Below, piece by piece: positions 26,544 to 34,705 of a stretch of 64,000 bases of DNA (within the stretch, counting starts at the first letter, position 1; each line of letters opens with the position of its first letter). The notes beneath the pieces are model-generated. The model worked only from the letters and a program-made list of their open reading frames with translations. It did no database searches and had not been told where the DNA came from. Location: positions 624,501 through 688,500 of the forward strand of contig NZ_CP040244.1 of the NCBI RefSeq assembly GCF_005517195.1, given 5' to 3'. Origin of the DNA: Streptomyces vilmorinianum. GTDB taxonomy: Bacteria > Actinomycetota > Actinomycetes > Streptomycetales > Streptomycetaceae. Position numbers and translations under genes: made by a program.

Positions 26544-28094
26544 ATGCGCGGTGACCTGGAGTGGGGCTCGATAGCCGGGCTGGTGCGGTGGGCGGCTCGG
26601 CGGTACGGGGCGGCTGAGGCGGTCGTCGAGGGCCGCACCCGTACGCGTGTCTCGTACGAAGAGCTGGGCGAGCGCGTCGAACGCGCGGCGGCGGCCTGCA
26701 TGGCGGCCGGGGTCCGGGCGGGCGACCGGGTCGCGATCTGGGCACCGAACACCCTGGACTGGATCGTCTCGGCGCTCGGGGCGGTGACGGCGGGCGCGGT
26801 GCTCGTCCCGCTGAACACCCGCTTCAAGGGCACGGAGGCGGCGTACGTGCTCGCGCGCTCCCGGGCGAAGCTGCTGTTCATCACGGGGACGTTCCTGGGG
26901 ACGTCGTACGTCGCGTCGCTGCGCCGCGCGGGCGTGGAACTCCCGCACCTGGAACGGGTGGTGGTGCTGGCGGACGCGGCGCCCGAGGACTACACGACGT
27001 GGAAGGACTTCCTGGCGGAGGGCGAGTCGGTCCCGGAGGCGGAGGTCCGCGCGCGGGCGGACGCGATCTCCCCGGGGGATCCCTCGGACATCATCTACAC
27101 CTCGGGGACGACGGGCGCCCCGAAGGGAGCGGTGATCACGCACGCCCAGACCCTGCGCTGCTACGACGTCTGGTCGGAGCTCGCCGGCCTGCGGGAGGGC
27201 GACCGCTATCTGATCGTGAACCCGTTCTTCCACACCTTCGGCTACAAGGCCGGGATCATCGCCTGCCTGACGCGGGGCGCGGTCATGGTCCCGCAGCCCG
27301 TCTTCAACGTGGACACGGTCCTCGCGAACATCGCGGCGGAACGGATCTCGGTGCTGCCGGGCCCGCCGACCCTGCACCAGTCCCTGCTCGACCACCCCGC
27401 CCGCTCCTCGTACGACCTCTCGGCCCTGCGGCTGGTCGTCACGGGCGCGGCGGTCGTCCCGCTCCGGCTGGTGGAGCGCCTGCGCGGCGAACTGGGCGTC
27501 GGCACGGTCCTCACCGCGTACGGCCTCTCCGAGGCGAGCGGCATCGTCACCATGTGCCGCAGGGGCGACCCCGCGGAGGTCATCGCGACGACCTCGGGCC
27601 GCCCGATCCCGGACACGGAGGTCCGCCTCTCGGAGGCGGGCGAGGTCCTGGTGCGCGGCCACCACGTGATGCGCGGCTACTTCGAGGACGAGGAGGAGAC
27701 GGCCCGCGCCGTCGACGCGGACGGCTGGCTGCACACGGGTGACGTGGGTGTCCTGGACGAGGCGGGCAACCTGCGGATCACGGACCGCATCAAGGACATG
27801 TTCATCGTCGGCGGCTTCAACGCCTACCCGGCGGAGATCGAGCAACTCCTGGGCCTGCACCCCGACATCGCGGACGTCGCGGTCGTCGGCATCCCGGACG
27901 CCAGGCTCGGCGAGGTGGGCAAGGCCTTCGCGGTGCGGCGGCCGGGCTCGGTGGTGACGGGGGACGACCTGATCGCGTGGGCGCGCCGGGAGATGGCGAA
28001 CTACAAGGTGCCGCGGGAGGTGGAGTTCGTGGGGGAGCTGCCGCGGAACGCGAGCGGGAAGGTGGTCAAGGGGAAGCTGCGGGCCCGCGCCTGA
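26544..28094 (+). CDS. FadD3-type acyl-CoA ligase (AMP-forming)
   Basis: A 516-residue ANL ligase: IIYTSGTTGAPKGAVITH (about 185-202), YGLSEASGIVTMC as the A5 motif and TGDVGVLDEAGNLRITDRIKDMFIVGGFNAYPAEIE as A7-A8, then the C-terminal Lys in NASGKVVKGKLRA. N-terminal features (WAARRYGAAEAVVEGRTRTRVSYEEL, PLNTRFKGTEAAYVL) fit the FadD3 group, which activates the steroid-derived indane propionate HIP in mycobacteria. The real substrate is unknown. It diverges from the thiolase operon and is likely the entry enzyme of the pathway. Confidence 0.9.
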   Translation: MRGDLEWGSIAGLVRWAARRYGAAEAVVEGRTRTRVSYEELGERVERAAAACMAAGVRAGDRVAIWAPNTLDWIVSALGAVTAGAVLVPLNTRFKGTEAAYVLARSRAKLLFITGTFLGTSYVASLRRAGVELPHLERVVVLADAAPEDYTTWKDFLAEGESVPEAEVRARADAISPGDPSDIIYTSGTTGAPKGAVITHAQTLRCYDVWSELAGLREGDRYLIVNPFFHTFGYKAGIIACLTRGAVMVPQPVFNVDTVLANIAAERISVLPGPPTLHQSLLDHPARSSYDLSALRLVVTGAAVVPLRLVERLRGELGVGTVLTAYGLSEASGIVTMCRRGDPAEVIATTSGRPIPDTEVRLSEAGEVLVRGHHVMRGYFEDEEETARAVDADGWLHTGDVGVLDEAGNLRITDRIKDMFIVGGFNAYPAEIEQLLGLHPDIADVAVVGIPDARLGEVGKAFAVRRPGSVVTGDDLIAWARREMANYKVPREVEFVGELPRNASGKVVKGKLRARA

Positions 28095-28203
28095 ACACCG
28101 ATACCCCTCTGCAACCAACTGCCCCCGCACGTACGTCACATGACGCGGTACCAGTCGCACGACCACCCCAGCATCCTCACCTCCTCACCTCCTGGAGCAG
28201 CCG

Positions 28204-28866
28204 GTGTCGTCGCCAGAAGTCCCCGTCACCCTCACCCCGCAGCAGGCGGCCACGGGTGTGGTCCTCACCGTCCAGACCCCCACCGGGCCCGCCCAGCTCG
28301 CCATCCCGCCCTGCCGCGACGGCGACCTCGTCCCGGCCCGCCTCGGCGACGGCGTCGTCCTCCTGCGCGTTCGCGTCACCGGGGCCACACGCCCGGCGCC
28401 GTCACGCAAGTCCGGCGTCCTCGGCTGCCTGGTCCCGCTCGCGGTCCTCGGCGCGGTGATCGCCGCCCTCGTCCTCACGAACGACACCGACGACGACGGC
28501 ACCCCCACGGCCCGCCCCTCACCCACCGCCTCCTCCCGTACCCCGTCCGCCACCACGACGACCACCCCGGCCCCCACCGAGACGACACCGGAGCCCCCGG
28601 ACCCGTACGCGAAGGGCACCTGCCTCAACGGCACGCTCCCGGACTCGACGACCGCGCAGAGCGTCAGCGACATCGACGAGGTCCCCTGCTCGGCGTCCGA
28701 CGCGCACTACCGGGTGATCCAGACGATCCCCCTGACCTCGGACCTGAACCGCTGCAACGCCAACCCGAAGACGCAGTACGCCTTCTCCCACCGCTACACG
28801 ATCAACGGGGCGACCGTGAACGAGTACGTGTACTGCCTGGTGGGCCTCGGCTCGTACGCGCGCTGA
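28204..28866 (+). CDS. Single-pass membrane protein with Thr/Pro-rich stalk (hypothetical)
   Basis: A 220-residue protein. The cytosolic part (VTLTPQQAATGVVLTVQTPTGPAQLAIPPCRDGDLVPARLG) looks like the DnaJ C-terminal beta domain. One membrane helix (GCLVPLAVLGAVIAALVLT) is followed by a Thr/Pro/Ser stalk and an outside domain with four Cys (GTCLNG, VPCSAS, NRCNAN, VYCLVG), probably two disulfides. GTG 28204 follows GGAG by 8 bases. Function unknown. Confidence 0.75.
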   Translation: MSSPEVPVTLTPQQAATGVVLTVQTPTGPAQLAIPPCRDGDLVPARLGDGVVLLRVRVTGATRPAPSRKSGVLGCLVPLAVLGAVIAALVLTNDTDDDGTPTARPSPTASSRTPSATTTTTPAPTETTPEPPDPYAKGTCLNGTLPDSTTAQSVSDIDEVPCSASDAHYRVIQTIPLTSDLNRCNANPKTQYAFSHRYTINGATVNEYVYCLVGLGSYAR

Positions 28867-28892
28867 AGGACGCAGGTCACTCACGGTGATGG

Positions 28893-28898
28893 TATGGT
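28893..28898 (+). promoter_or_regulatory. -10 box TATGGT, leaderless antitoxin start
   Basis: TATGGT ends 7 bases before ATG 28906. GGTATGG is repeated at 28891 and 28903, which could be an antitoxin binding site. No ribosome site lies in between. Confidence 0.45.
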
Positions 28899-28905
28899 AA
28901 TTGGT

Positions 28906-29190
28906 ATGGCAACGAAGAAGTACACGGTCACCCTGCCGGAGGAGCTCGCGGAAGAGATCCGCAAGGAAGTGGGCCCGGGCGGCTTCAGCGCGTACGTCAC
29001 GCATGCCATACAGCGTCAGCGGGAGCAGGACCGGCTGGGGGAGCTGGCCGCATGGATGCTGGAGCCCGGCGGGCCGCTTACGGGAGAGGAACTCGCCGCC
29101 GCCGAGGCGGAGCGCCGTGAGATCGAGAAGTGGCACGAGGAGCGCGAGGCCCGGGAGGCCGAGGCCGCCCGGGGCGCTGAGGCCGCCTGA
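28906..29190 (+). CDS. Ribbon-helix-helix-type antitoxin
   Basis: A 94-residue protein with an RHH-like N-terminus (MATKKYTVTLPEELAEEIRKEVGPGGFSAYVTHAIQRQ) and a long Glu-rich C-terminus (EAERREIEKWHEEREAREAEAARGAEAA) that would wrap the toxin. ATG 28894 is in frame but falls on the -10 box. The gene's TGA overlaps the toxin ATG (TGATG). It represses its own promoter in the usual RHH manner, by inference. Confidence 0.85.
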   Translation: MATKKYTVTLPEELAEEIRKEVGPGGFSAYVTHAIQRQREQDRLGELAAWMLEPGGPLTGEELAAAEAERREIEKWHEEREAREAEAARGAEAA

Positions 29191-29585
29191 TGTCGGAGAG
29201 CTGCTACGTGCTGGACTGCGAGGGCCTCTCGCGAGCCGCTCGGCGCGACCGAGTCATGGCCCGACGTATCGTCATGGCCCATGAACTCGGCATTCGCGTG
29301 GTGACCAGTTCCATGACCCTGATCGAGGCGTACCACGACAAGGTGCCGTACGCCGCCTGGAAGTGGTTCCTCTCCCGTGTCGTGGTCGAACCCGTCACCG
29401 AGGATGTCGCGGACGCGGCGATCAGCCTCCTCAAGGGCGCCGGCCTGCACGGTCACAAGTACGCAATCGACGCGGCACTCGCCGTCATCGCGGGGCGTCA
29501 GCGGGGCCGGGTGACGCTCTACACCTCGGACGAGGACGACATGCGGAAGCTGTGCGGTCCGAACGTGCTGATCCGGGGGGTCTGA
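29190..29585 (+). CDS. PIN-domain toxin (VapC-like ribonuclease)
   Basis: A 131-residue PIN protein. The acidic metal ligands appear as D9 (YVLDCEGLS), E46 (TLIEAYHD), D94 (AIDAALAV) and D114 (YTSDEDDM), in the order and spacing of VapC nucleases. It should cleave RNA, often tRNA, when free of the antitoxin. Translation is coupled to the RHH gene. A strong terminator 28 bp downstream closes the two-gene unit. Confidence 0.87.
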   Translation: MSESCYVLDCEGLSRAARRDRVMARRIVMAHELGIRVVTSSMTLIEAYHDKVPYAAWKWFLSRVVVEPVTEDVADAAISLLKGAGLHGHKYAIDAALAVIAGRQRGRVTLYTSDEDDMRKLCGPNVLIRGV

Positions 29586-29612
29586 GGGCGCGCACCGGCG
29601 TCGGGACGTGCC

Positions 29613-29642
29613 GGAGGGGCCGGGCAAGTGCCCGGCCCCTCC
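29613..29642 (+). terminator. Terminator of the RHH/PIN operon
   Basis: GGAGGGGCCGGGC (29613-29625) pairs perfectly with GCCCGGCCCCTCC (29630-29642) around an AAGT loop, with a short T-containing tail. Confidence 0.88.
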
Positions 29643-29798
29643 GTCTTGTTCGTCCGGTCGCGGCGCGCCGCGCCCTGTCCGTCAGGCCCCCCCGGCTCCG
29701 GCGGACGTCCCCCGAGCGCCTGCGCGGCCGGCTTCCGGACGGGTACGACCCCGGCGACTCCCCCGATGGTGCCGCCGCGGTCGTCCCCCGAGGGAGGC

Positions 29799-30002
29799 TC
29801 AGCCCTGCGTCGGCTTGAACGGCTCGGACGTGGCGTGCTGGTCCAGGGTCGTGATGTCGCCGCCGGTCGCGTGCTGGTCCAGCGTCCGGATGTCGCCGCC
29901 GGTCGCGTGCTGGTCCAGCGTCGTGACCGAATTCTCCTCCGTGCCGGTGGCGTGCTGGTCCTGGGGCTTCAGGACGGGGTCGGTCTTCGTCGGCTCGGTC
30001 AT
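29799..30002 (-). CDS. 67-residue peptide with four DQHAT repeats
   Basis: DQHAT occurs at residues 15-19, 30-34, 42-46 and 54-58, the last three in perfect 12-residue register (TLDQHATGGDI). No signal peptide is obvious; the peptide is polar and Thr/Asp-rich. GGAGG lies 7 bases before the ATG. It lies 217 bp downstream of the SARP-NB-ARC-TPR gene on the same strand. I do not recognise a firm family. A precursor of short peptides or a small binding partner of the TPR regulator is possible but unproven. Confidence 0.72.
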   Translation of the reverse strand: MTEPTKTDPVLKPQDQHATGTEENSVTTLDQHATGGDIRTLDQHATGGDITTLDQHATSEPFKPTQG

Positions 30003-30219
30003 GATGGGTCCTCCGTTGTCTGAGCGGTGGAGTCGGATCGGTAGGGCCCGTCCGGCTGTTCCCCCGCGGACGGCCGGACGGGCCTCTCAGGGCCGCTCAC
30101 CCTAGTGCGTCGGAGCGACGGCCTCACCAGCGACCCGTCTGCCCCCCGACGCGACGGATCGATGGGACAGAGCATGGCGGTCGGCGATAAACGTTCGATG
30201 AACGCGCAGTCCGCGACGC

Positions 30220-33183
30220 CTAAGCGGCGGCCGAAGGGGTCAGCAGAGCCCTGATGGCCGCGGCCTCCGGTGAGTCGAGCGTCTCGTGAATCGCGAGCGC
30301 CTCGCGCCAGCACGCCTGCGCGCGGCCGCGTTGGCCGATGCTGTCGAGGGCTTGGCCGAGCACGGTGAGAACGTTCCCCCGCCGCCACTCCCCGCCGATG
30401 CCGCTGAGCACCACGAGCGCCTGCTCCGCCAAGGCCGCCGCCAGTGCCGGCCGACGGGCGGCCAGTTCGAGTTCCGCGAGCCGGAAGAGAGTCATACCCT
30501 CCCACAGCCGCTGGCGGCTGTCCCGGAAGACCTCCAGGGCTTCGCGCAGCGCCTCCGCGCCCGCGCTGTGCCGCCCGCTCTCGGTCAGGGCCATGCCGAG
30601 TGCGTAGCGGCCGTTCGCTCCGCGGAGCGAGTGCCCCATGGAGTCGTAGATGGCGATGCCCTGTTCCGCCAGGGAGACCGCGCTGCCCACACGGCCCATG
30701 GCCAGGTGGATCCGCGAGAGATTGCACAGGGCGCTGGCCTCGCCGGGGCTGTTTCCGTCCGCGCGGAATCCCTCGATGGCCGTGGTCAGATACTGCTCGC
30801 CGTCGGCCTGCCGCGTCTGGTAAATCGCGATGATGCCACGGGCGTTGGCCGCCCACGGCAGGGTCAGGGGGTCCGAGGTCTTCGCCGCGAGGCGGGCCGC
30901 GTGCGCGGCGTCGCGATCGGCCTCGTCGAAGCGCCCGGTGTGGGTACGGACATTGGTGAGGCTCATGTACGCGCGGCCCTCGGCGTGCTCGTCGCCGAAC
31001 CCGCGCGCCGCGTCGCGCAGCGCCCCCGCCACCGACTCGTACTGCTTGGAGTTGGCGCCCGACTCGCCCAGGTCGATGCACGCCCACAGCAGATCGACCG
31101 CCCGCCGCAGCGTCCCCTCCGCCCCCGCCGACTGCCGTACGCACGCCAGCAGGCAGTTCGCCTCGCGGTACAGCCAGTCCTGGGCCGCGTGGCGGTCCGT
31201 GAAGGTCAGGCCCTCGTACTCCGTGGGCTCCAGGTGGTCGACGAGGCGGTCGCCCGGCCTCTCGATCGCGTACACGCGGGCCGCCGTCGACAGGTAGAAG
31301 TCCAGCAGCCGCGACAGCGCCCGCTCCCGCTCCGCCGGCGGTTCCTCGTCGCGTTCCGCGCATGCACGCGCGTAGAGGCGGACGAGGTCGTGGTACCGGT
31401 ACCGGCCCGGGGCCGCGGATTCCAGGAGGGAGGTGTCGACCAGGGCCTCCAGGAGGTCCTCGGTGTCCTGGGGCGGCAGGTCCAGGACCGCGGAGGCGGC
31501 CGCAAGGGAGATGTCCGGGCCGTCCGCCAGGCCCAGGAGGCGGAAGGCGCGGGCCTGGGCGGGCTCCAGCTGGCCGTAGCCGAGTTCGAAGGTGGCCTTG
31601 ACCGCGAGGTCGCCCGCCTGGAGCTCGTCCAGGCGGCGGCGCTCGTCCGCGAGCTTCGCCGCCAGGACCGCGACCGTCCACGTGCGGCGCGCGGCCAGCC
31701 GCGAGGCGGCGATACGGATCGCCAGGGGGAGGAACCCGCAGGCGGCGACCACGTCGAGCGCGGCCTCCCGCTCGGCGGAGACCCGCTCCTCGCCCACGAT
31801 CCGGGTGAACAGCTGCAGCGCCTCCTCCGGGGACATGACGTCGAGGTCCACCAGGTGCGCCCCCGCCAGGTCCACCATCCGGATCCGGCTGGTCACCAGC
31901 GCCGCGCAGCCCGCCGTGCCCGGCAGCAGGGGCCGGATCTGGGCGGCGTCGCGGGCGTTGTCCAGGAGGACGAGGATCCGCCGGCCGTCGAGCGTCGAGC
32001 GGTACAGCGCCGCCCGCTCCTCCAGCGAGTCCGGGATCGAGGAGTCCGGTGTGCCGAGAGCGCGCAGGAAGGCGCCCAGGACCGTCTCCGGCGCCGCCGC
32101 GCGCGACCCGGCGCCCTGCAGGTCGACGTACAGCTGGCCGTCGGGGAAGTGCGGCCGGGCCTCGTGCGCCACGTGCACGGCGAGCGTGGTCTTGCCGACG
32201 CCCCCGATGCCCGCGAGCGCCGAGACGGCCATCACGGAACCCTCGGCGGTGGCCAGCCGGTCGCCGAGCTCCCGTACGAAGGAGGAGCGGCCGGTGAAGT
32301 CGGGGACCGTGGCCGGGAGCTGGGCGGGCCGGGCCACGGCGGGAGCCGGCGCGGCCGTCTCCTCGGCCGGGCGGGCCAGTTCGGCGTCCGCCTGGAGGAT
32401 CCGCTGCTGGAGCCGAGACAGCTCCGGGTTCGGGTCGACGCCCAGCTCCTCGGCGAGGAGCCGGCGCGTGTCCGCGTACACGGCCAGCGCCTCGGCCTGC
32501 CGGCCGCTGCGGTACAGGGCCAGCATCAGCAGCTCGCGCAGGCGCTCCCGCAGCGGGTGCGCCGCCGTCAGCGCGGTCAGCTCCGACACCGCCTCCGCGT
32601 GCGCGCCGACCTCCAGGTCCATGTCGAGCCGCGTCTCCAGGAGCTGCAGCCGCCACTCCTCCAGGCGGGCCCGCTGGGTCTCCGCGTACGGCCCCGGTAC
32701 GGAGGCGAGCGCCTCGCCGTCCCACAGGCCCAGCGACTTGTTGATCCGGGCGCGCGCCCCGCAGCGGTCCCCGGCCGCCCGCAGCTTCTCCGCCTCGGCG
32801 GCCAGCTCCTGCGCCACGTTCAGGTCCAGGGCGGAGGCGTCCGTACGGATCGCGTAGCCGCCGGACTCGCTGACCAGGACCCCGGGGGCGAGGATCTTGC
32901 GCAGCCGCGAGGCGTACGTCCGTACCGCCGCGAGCGCCTGCGAGGGCGGCTCGTCGCCCCAGATGGCGTCGATCAGCTCGGCGGCCGTGGCCGTGCGCCC
33001 GTCGCGCATCAGGAGCGCGGCGAGCAGCGCCCGCTGCTGGGGCGAGCCGGAGGGCAGGGCCTTGCCGTCCCGCCAGGCGCGCACCGGGCCGAGCACGCCG
33101 AAGCGCAGGTCGCCGCCCGAAACGCCGGGACCTGTCTGCGGAGCCCGCTGCTCCGGTACTCGCGGCCCGTTCTCACGGTCCAT
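30220..33183 (-). CDS. SARP (AfsR-type) regulator: OmpR-HTH, BTAD, NB-ARC, TPR
   Basis: A 987-residue regulator. Residues about 25-105 are a winged-helix DNA-binding domain (LRFGVLGPVRAWRDGKALPSG), about 110-262 the BTAD domain, about 290-560 an NB-ARC ATPase with P-loop GIGGVGKTT (325-333) and Walker B RILVLLDNARD, and about 700-980 TPR repeats. Such proteins activate antibiotic or developmental genes, often near their own locus, and can be phosphorylated by AfsK-type kinases; one is encoded at 20220. No biosynthetic cluster is seen in the window, so the target is unknown. GGGGGAGCT precedes the ATG. Confidence 0.92.
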   Translation of the reverse strand: MDRENGPRVPEQRAPQTGPGVSGGDLRFGVLGPVRAWRDGKALPSGSPQQRALLAALLMRDGRTATAAELIDAIWGDEPPSQALAAVRTYASRLRKILAPGVLVSESGGYAIRTDASALDLNVAQELAAEAEKLRAAGDRCGARARINKSLGLWDGEALASVPGPYAETQRARLEEWRLQLLETRLDMDLEVGAHAEAVSELTALTAAHPLRERLRELLMLALYRSGRQAEALAVYADTRRLLAEELGVDPNPELSRLQQRILQADAELARPAEETAAPAPAVARPAQLPATVPDFTGRSSFVRELGDRLATAEGSVMAVSALAGIGGVGKTTLAVHVAHEARPHFPDGQLYVDLQGAGSRAAAPETVLGAFLRALGTPDSSIPDSLEERAALYRSTLDGRRILVLLDNARDAAQIRPLLPGTAGCAALVTSRIRMVDLAGAHLVDLDVMSPEEALQLFTRIVGEERVSAEREAALDVVAACGFLPLAIRIAASRLAARRTWTVAVLAAKLADERRRLDELQAGDLAVKATFELGYGQLEPAQARAFRLLGLADGPDISLAAASAVLDLPPQDTEDLLEALVDTSLLESAAPGRYRYHDLVRLYARACAERDEEPPAERERALSRLLDFYLSTAARVYAIERPGDRLVDHLEPTEYEGLTFTDRHAAQDWLYREANCLLACVRQSAGAEGTLRRAVDLLWACIDLGESGANSKQYESVAGALRDAARGFGDEHAEGRAYMSLTNVRTHTGRFDEADRDAAHAARLAAKTSDPLTLPWAANARGIIAIYQTRQADGEQYLTTAIEGFRADGNSPGEASALCNLSRIHLAMGRVGSAVSLAEQGIAIYDSMGHSLRGANGRYALGMALTESGRHSAGAEALREALEVFRDSRQRLWEGMTLFRLAELELAARRPALAAALAEQALVVLSGIGGEWRRGNVLTVLGQALDSIGQRGRAQACWREALAIHETLDSPEAAAIRALLTPSAAA

Positions 33184-33290
33184 AGCTCCCCCTGCCCGTA
33201 CCGCTGGTTTCGCCCAAGACAGTCTGCCTTGTCCGGAGGGGGCGCGTCAGCATCGGGTGACTGTCTGCACAAGCTCTCCGGATCCCGCTA

Positions 33291-33307
33291 GCTGACGGGG
33301 CGTCAGA
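33291..33307. promoter_or_regulatory. Regulon operator site 5
   Basis: GCTGACGGGGCGTCAGA fits the consensus with one end mismatch. It lies 21 bp before the amidohydrolase ATG. Confidence 0.75.
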
Positions 33308-33327
33308 TCGGCGCTACCGTGAAACGC

Positions 33328-34599
33328 ATGGAGACCTCCCCGACCTTTCCGACGTCCTCGACCTTCCCGACGTCCTCGACCTTCCCCACCTTCCCCAGGA
33401 TCATCTCGGTGGACGACCACACCGTGGAGCCGCCCCACGTCTGGCGGGACCGGCTTCCGTCCAGGTACCGGGACGTCGGACCCCGTATCGTCCGCGCCCC
33501 GCTGAAGGAAATGACCTTCCTCGGCGGCAAGTTCGCCCCGGTCATGGGCGCCAGGGGCGACGACGGGCCGATCGGCGACTGGTGGGTGTACGAGGACCTG
33601 CACCGGCCGCTCACCCGGCTCGACACCGCCGTCGGCTACGACAGGGACGAGATCAGGCTCGAGGTCATCACCTACGAGCAGATGCGCCCCGGCTCCTACT
33701 CCGTCCCCGACCGGCTCGCCGACATGGACGTCAACCACGTCCAGTCGGCGCTCTGCTTCCCCACCTTCCCCCGCTTCTGCGGGCAGACCTTCACCGAGGC
33801 GTCCGACCGCGAGCTCGGCCTGCTCGGCGTCCGCGCGTACAACGACTGGATGGTGGAGGAGTGGTGCGGGCCGGAGGCCGCCGGCCGGCTGATCCCGCTC
33901 ACGCTCGTACCCCTGTGGGACGCCGAGCTCGCCGCCGCCGAGGTCCGCCGCAACGCCGCCCGCGGCGTCCGCGCCGTCGCCTTCTCCGAGATCCCGCCCC
34001 ACCTGGGCCTTCCGTCCATCCACACCGACTACTGGGACCCGTTCCTGCGCGCCTGCGACGAGACCGGCACCGTCGTCGCCATGCACATCGGCTCCTCCAG
34101 CCGGATGCCGTCCACCTCCGCCGACGCCCCGCCCGCCGTCGGCTCCACCATCACCTTCGCCAACTGCTGCTTCTCGATGGTGGACTGGCTGATGAGCGGC
34201 AAGTTCGAGCGCTTCCCGAATCTGCGGATCATGTACGCCGAGGGGCAGATCGGCTGGATCCCGTACATCCTGGAACGCGCCGACGTCGTCTGGGAGGAGA
34301 ACCGCGGCTGGGGCGGCGTCGCCGAGAAGGTGCTGCGCCCGCCGTCGGAGCTGTTCGCCGAGCACGTCCACGGCTGCTTCTTCGACGACGCCTTCGGTCT
34401 GAGGAACCTCGACGCGATCGGTGTCGGCAACGTCCTGTACGAGACCGACTACCCGCACTCCGACTCCACCTGGCCCAAGTCCCGGGAGGTCGGCGAGGCC
34501 CAGATGGGACACCTGGACCCGGAGGTCGTCGAACGGATCGTGCGCGGCAACGCCATCGAGCTGCTCGGTCTGTCCGAGGACGGGCTCTGGATTCCCTGA
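33328..34599 (+). CDS. Amidohydrolase (ACMSD-like, Amidohydro_2)
   Basis: A 423-residue metal-dependent hydrolase/decarboxylase-fold protein. After a repeat-coded leader it starts PRIISVDDHTVEPPHVWRDRLPSRY, where D-D-H-T replaces the usual D-x-H metal motif of this subgroup. It continues with TVVAMHIGSSS (His), FPNLRIMYAEGQIGWIPYILERAD and NVLYETDYPHSDSTWP (catalytic Asp and HSD). Such proteins decarboxylate or hydrolyse C-C or C-N bonds in aromatic and cyclic catabolism. ATG 33328 is used; GTG 33319 is also in frame. It carries regulon site 5. Confidence 0.9.
   Translation: METSPTFPTSSTFPTSSTFPTFPRIISVDDHTVEPPHVWRDRLPSRYRDVGPRIVRAPLKEMTFLGGKFAPVMGARGDDGPIGDWWVYEDLHRPLTRLDTAVGYDRDEIRLEVITYEQMRPGSYSVPDRLADMDVNHVQSALCFPTFPRFCGQTFTEASDRELGLLGVRAYNDWMVEEWCGPEAAGRLIPLTLVPLWDAELAAAEVRRNAARGVRAVAFSEIPPHLGLPSIHTDYWDPFLRACDETGTVVAMHIGSSSRMPSTSADAPPAVGSTITFANCCFSMVDWLMSGKFERFPNLRIMYAEGQIGWIPYILERADVVWEENRGWGGVAEKVLRPPSELFAEHVHGCFFDDAFGLRNLDAIGVGNVLYETDYPHSDSTWPKSREVGEAQMGHLDPEVVERIVRGNAIELLGLSEDGLWIP
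33338..33394 (+). repeat. Three 18-bp repeats coding the amidohydrolase N-terminus
   Basis: The unit TCGACCTTCCCGACGTCC and two variants run in tandem at the start of the gene and encode TFPTSS-like repeats (SPTFPTSSTFPTSSTFPTFP). The repeats keep the frame. Confidence 0.7.
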
Positions 34600-34617
34600 G
34601 GTGTGTCCGGCCCCTTG

Positions 34618-34634
34618 TCTGATGAAGCGTCAGG
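34618..34634. promoter_or_regulatory. Regulon operator site 6
   Basis: TCTGATGAAGCGTCAGG differs from the consensus by one arm base and one end base. It is the left member of a paired arrangement before the LLM oxidoreductase gene. Confidence 0.72.
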
Positions 34635-34665
34635 TACGAGCATGAGCCCCGTCGCTCGTACCTGA
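34630..34665. repeat. 12-bp perfect inverted repeat linking two operators
   Basis: TCAGGTACGAGC (34630-34641) pairs with GCTCGTACCTGA (34654-34665). The stem reaches into both operator sites, so the whole 34618-34677 segment is one imperfect 24-bp inverted repeat. It may also terminate the amidohydrolase transcript. Confidence 0.75.
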
Positions 34666-34677
34666 TGGATCGTCAGA
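34661..34677. promoter_or_regulatory. Regulon operator site 7
   Basis: CCTGATGGATCGTCAGA has a perfect right arm. It lies 28 bp before the LLM gene start. Confidence 0.72.
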
Positions 34678-34705
34678 TCAGAGACGCGGATCAAAAGGGG
34701 TCGCC

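Noticed and set aside
28131..28146. Palindrome CGTCACATGACG near the start of the gene at 28204
   Set aside because: The half-sites have the reverse order (CGTCA before TGACG) and the spacing differs, so it is not the regulon operator. It may be chance.
33244..33250. CGTCAGC half-site upstream of site 5
   Set aside because: No matching left arm at the right distance.
30286..33291. A 1001-codon open frame antisense to the SARP gene
   Set aside because: It is the complement of the SARP frame with no domain, poor codon bias and Arg/Gln-rich filler. Long antisense frames are normal in 72% GC DNA. The same holds for the long frames at 1856-3889, 20190-22445, 36249-39377, 38123-41155 and 49853-53254.
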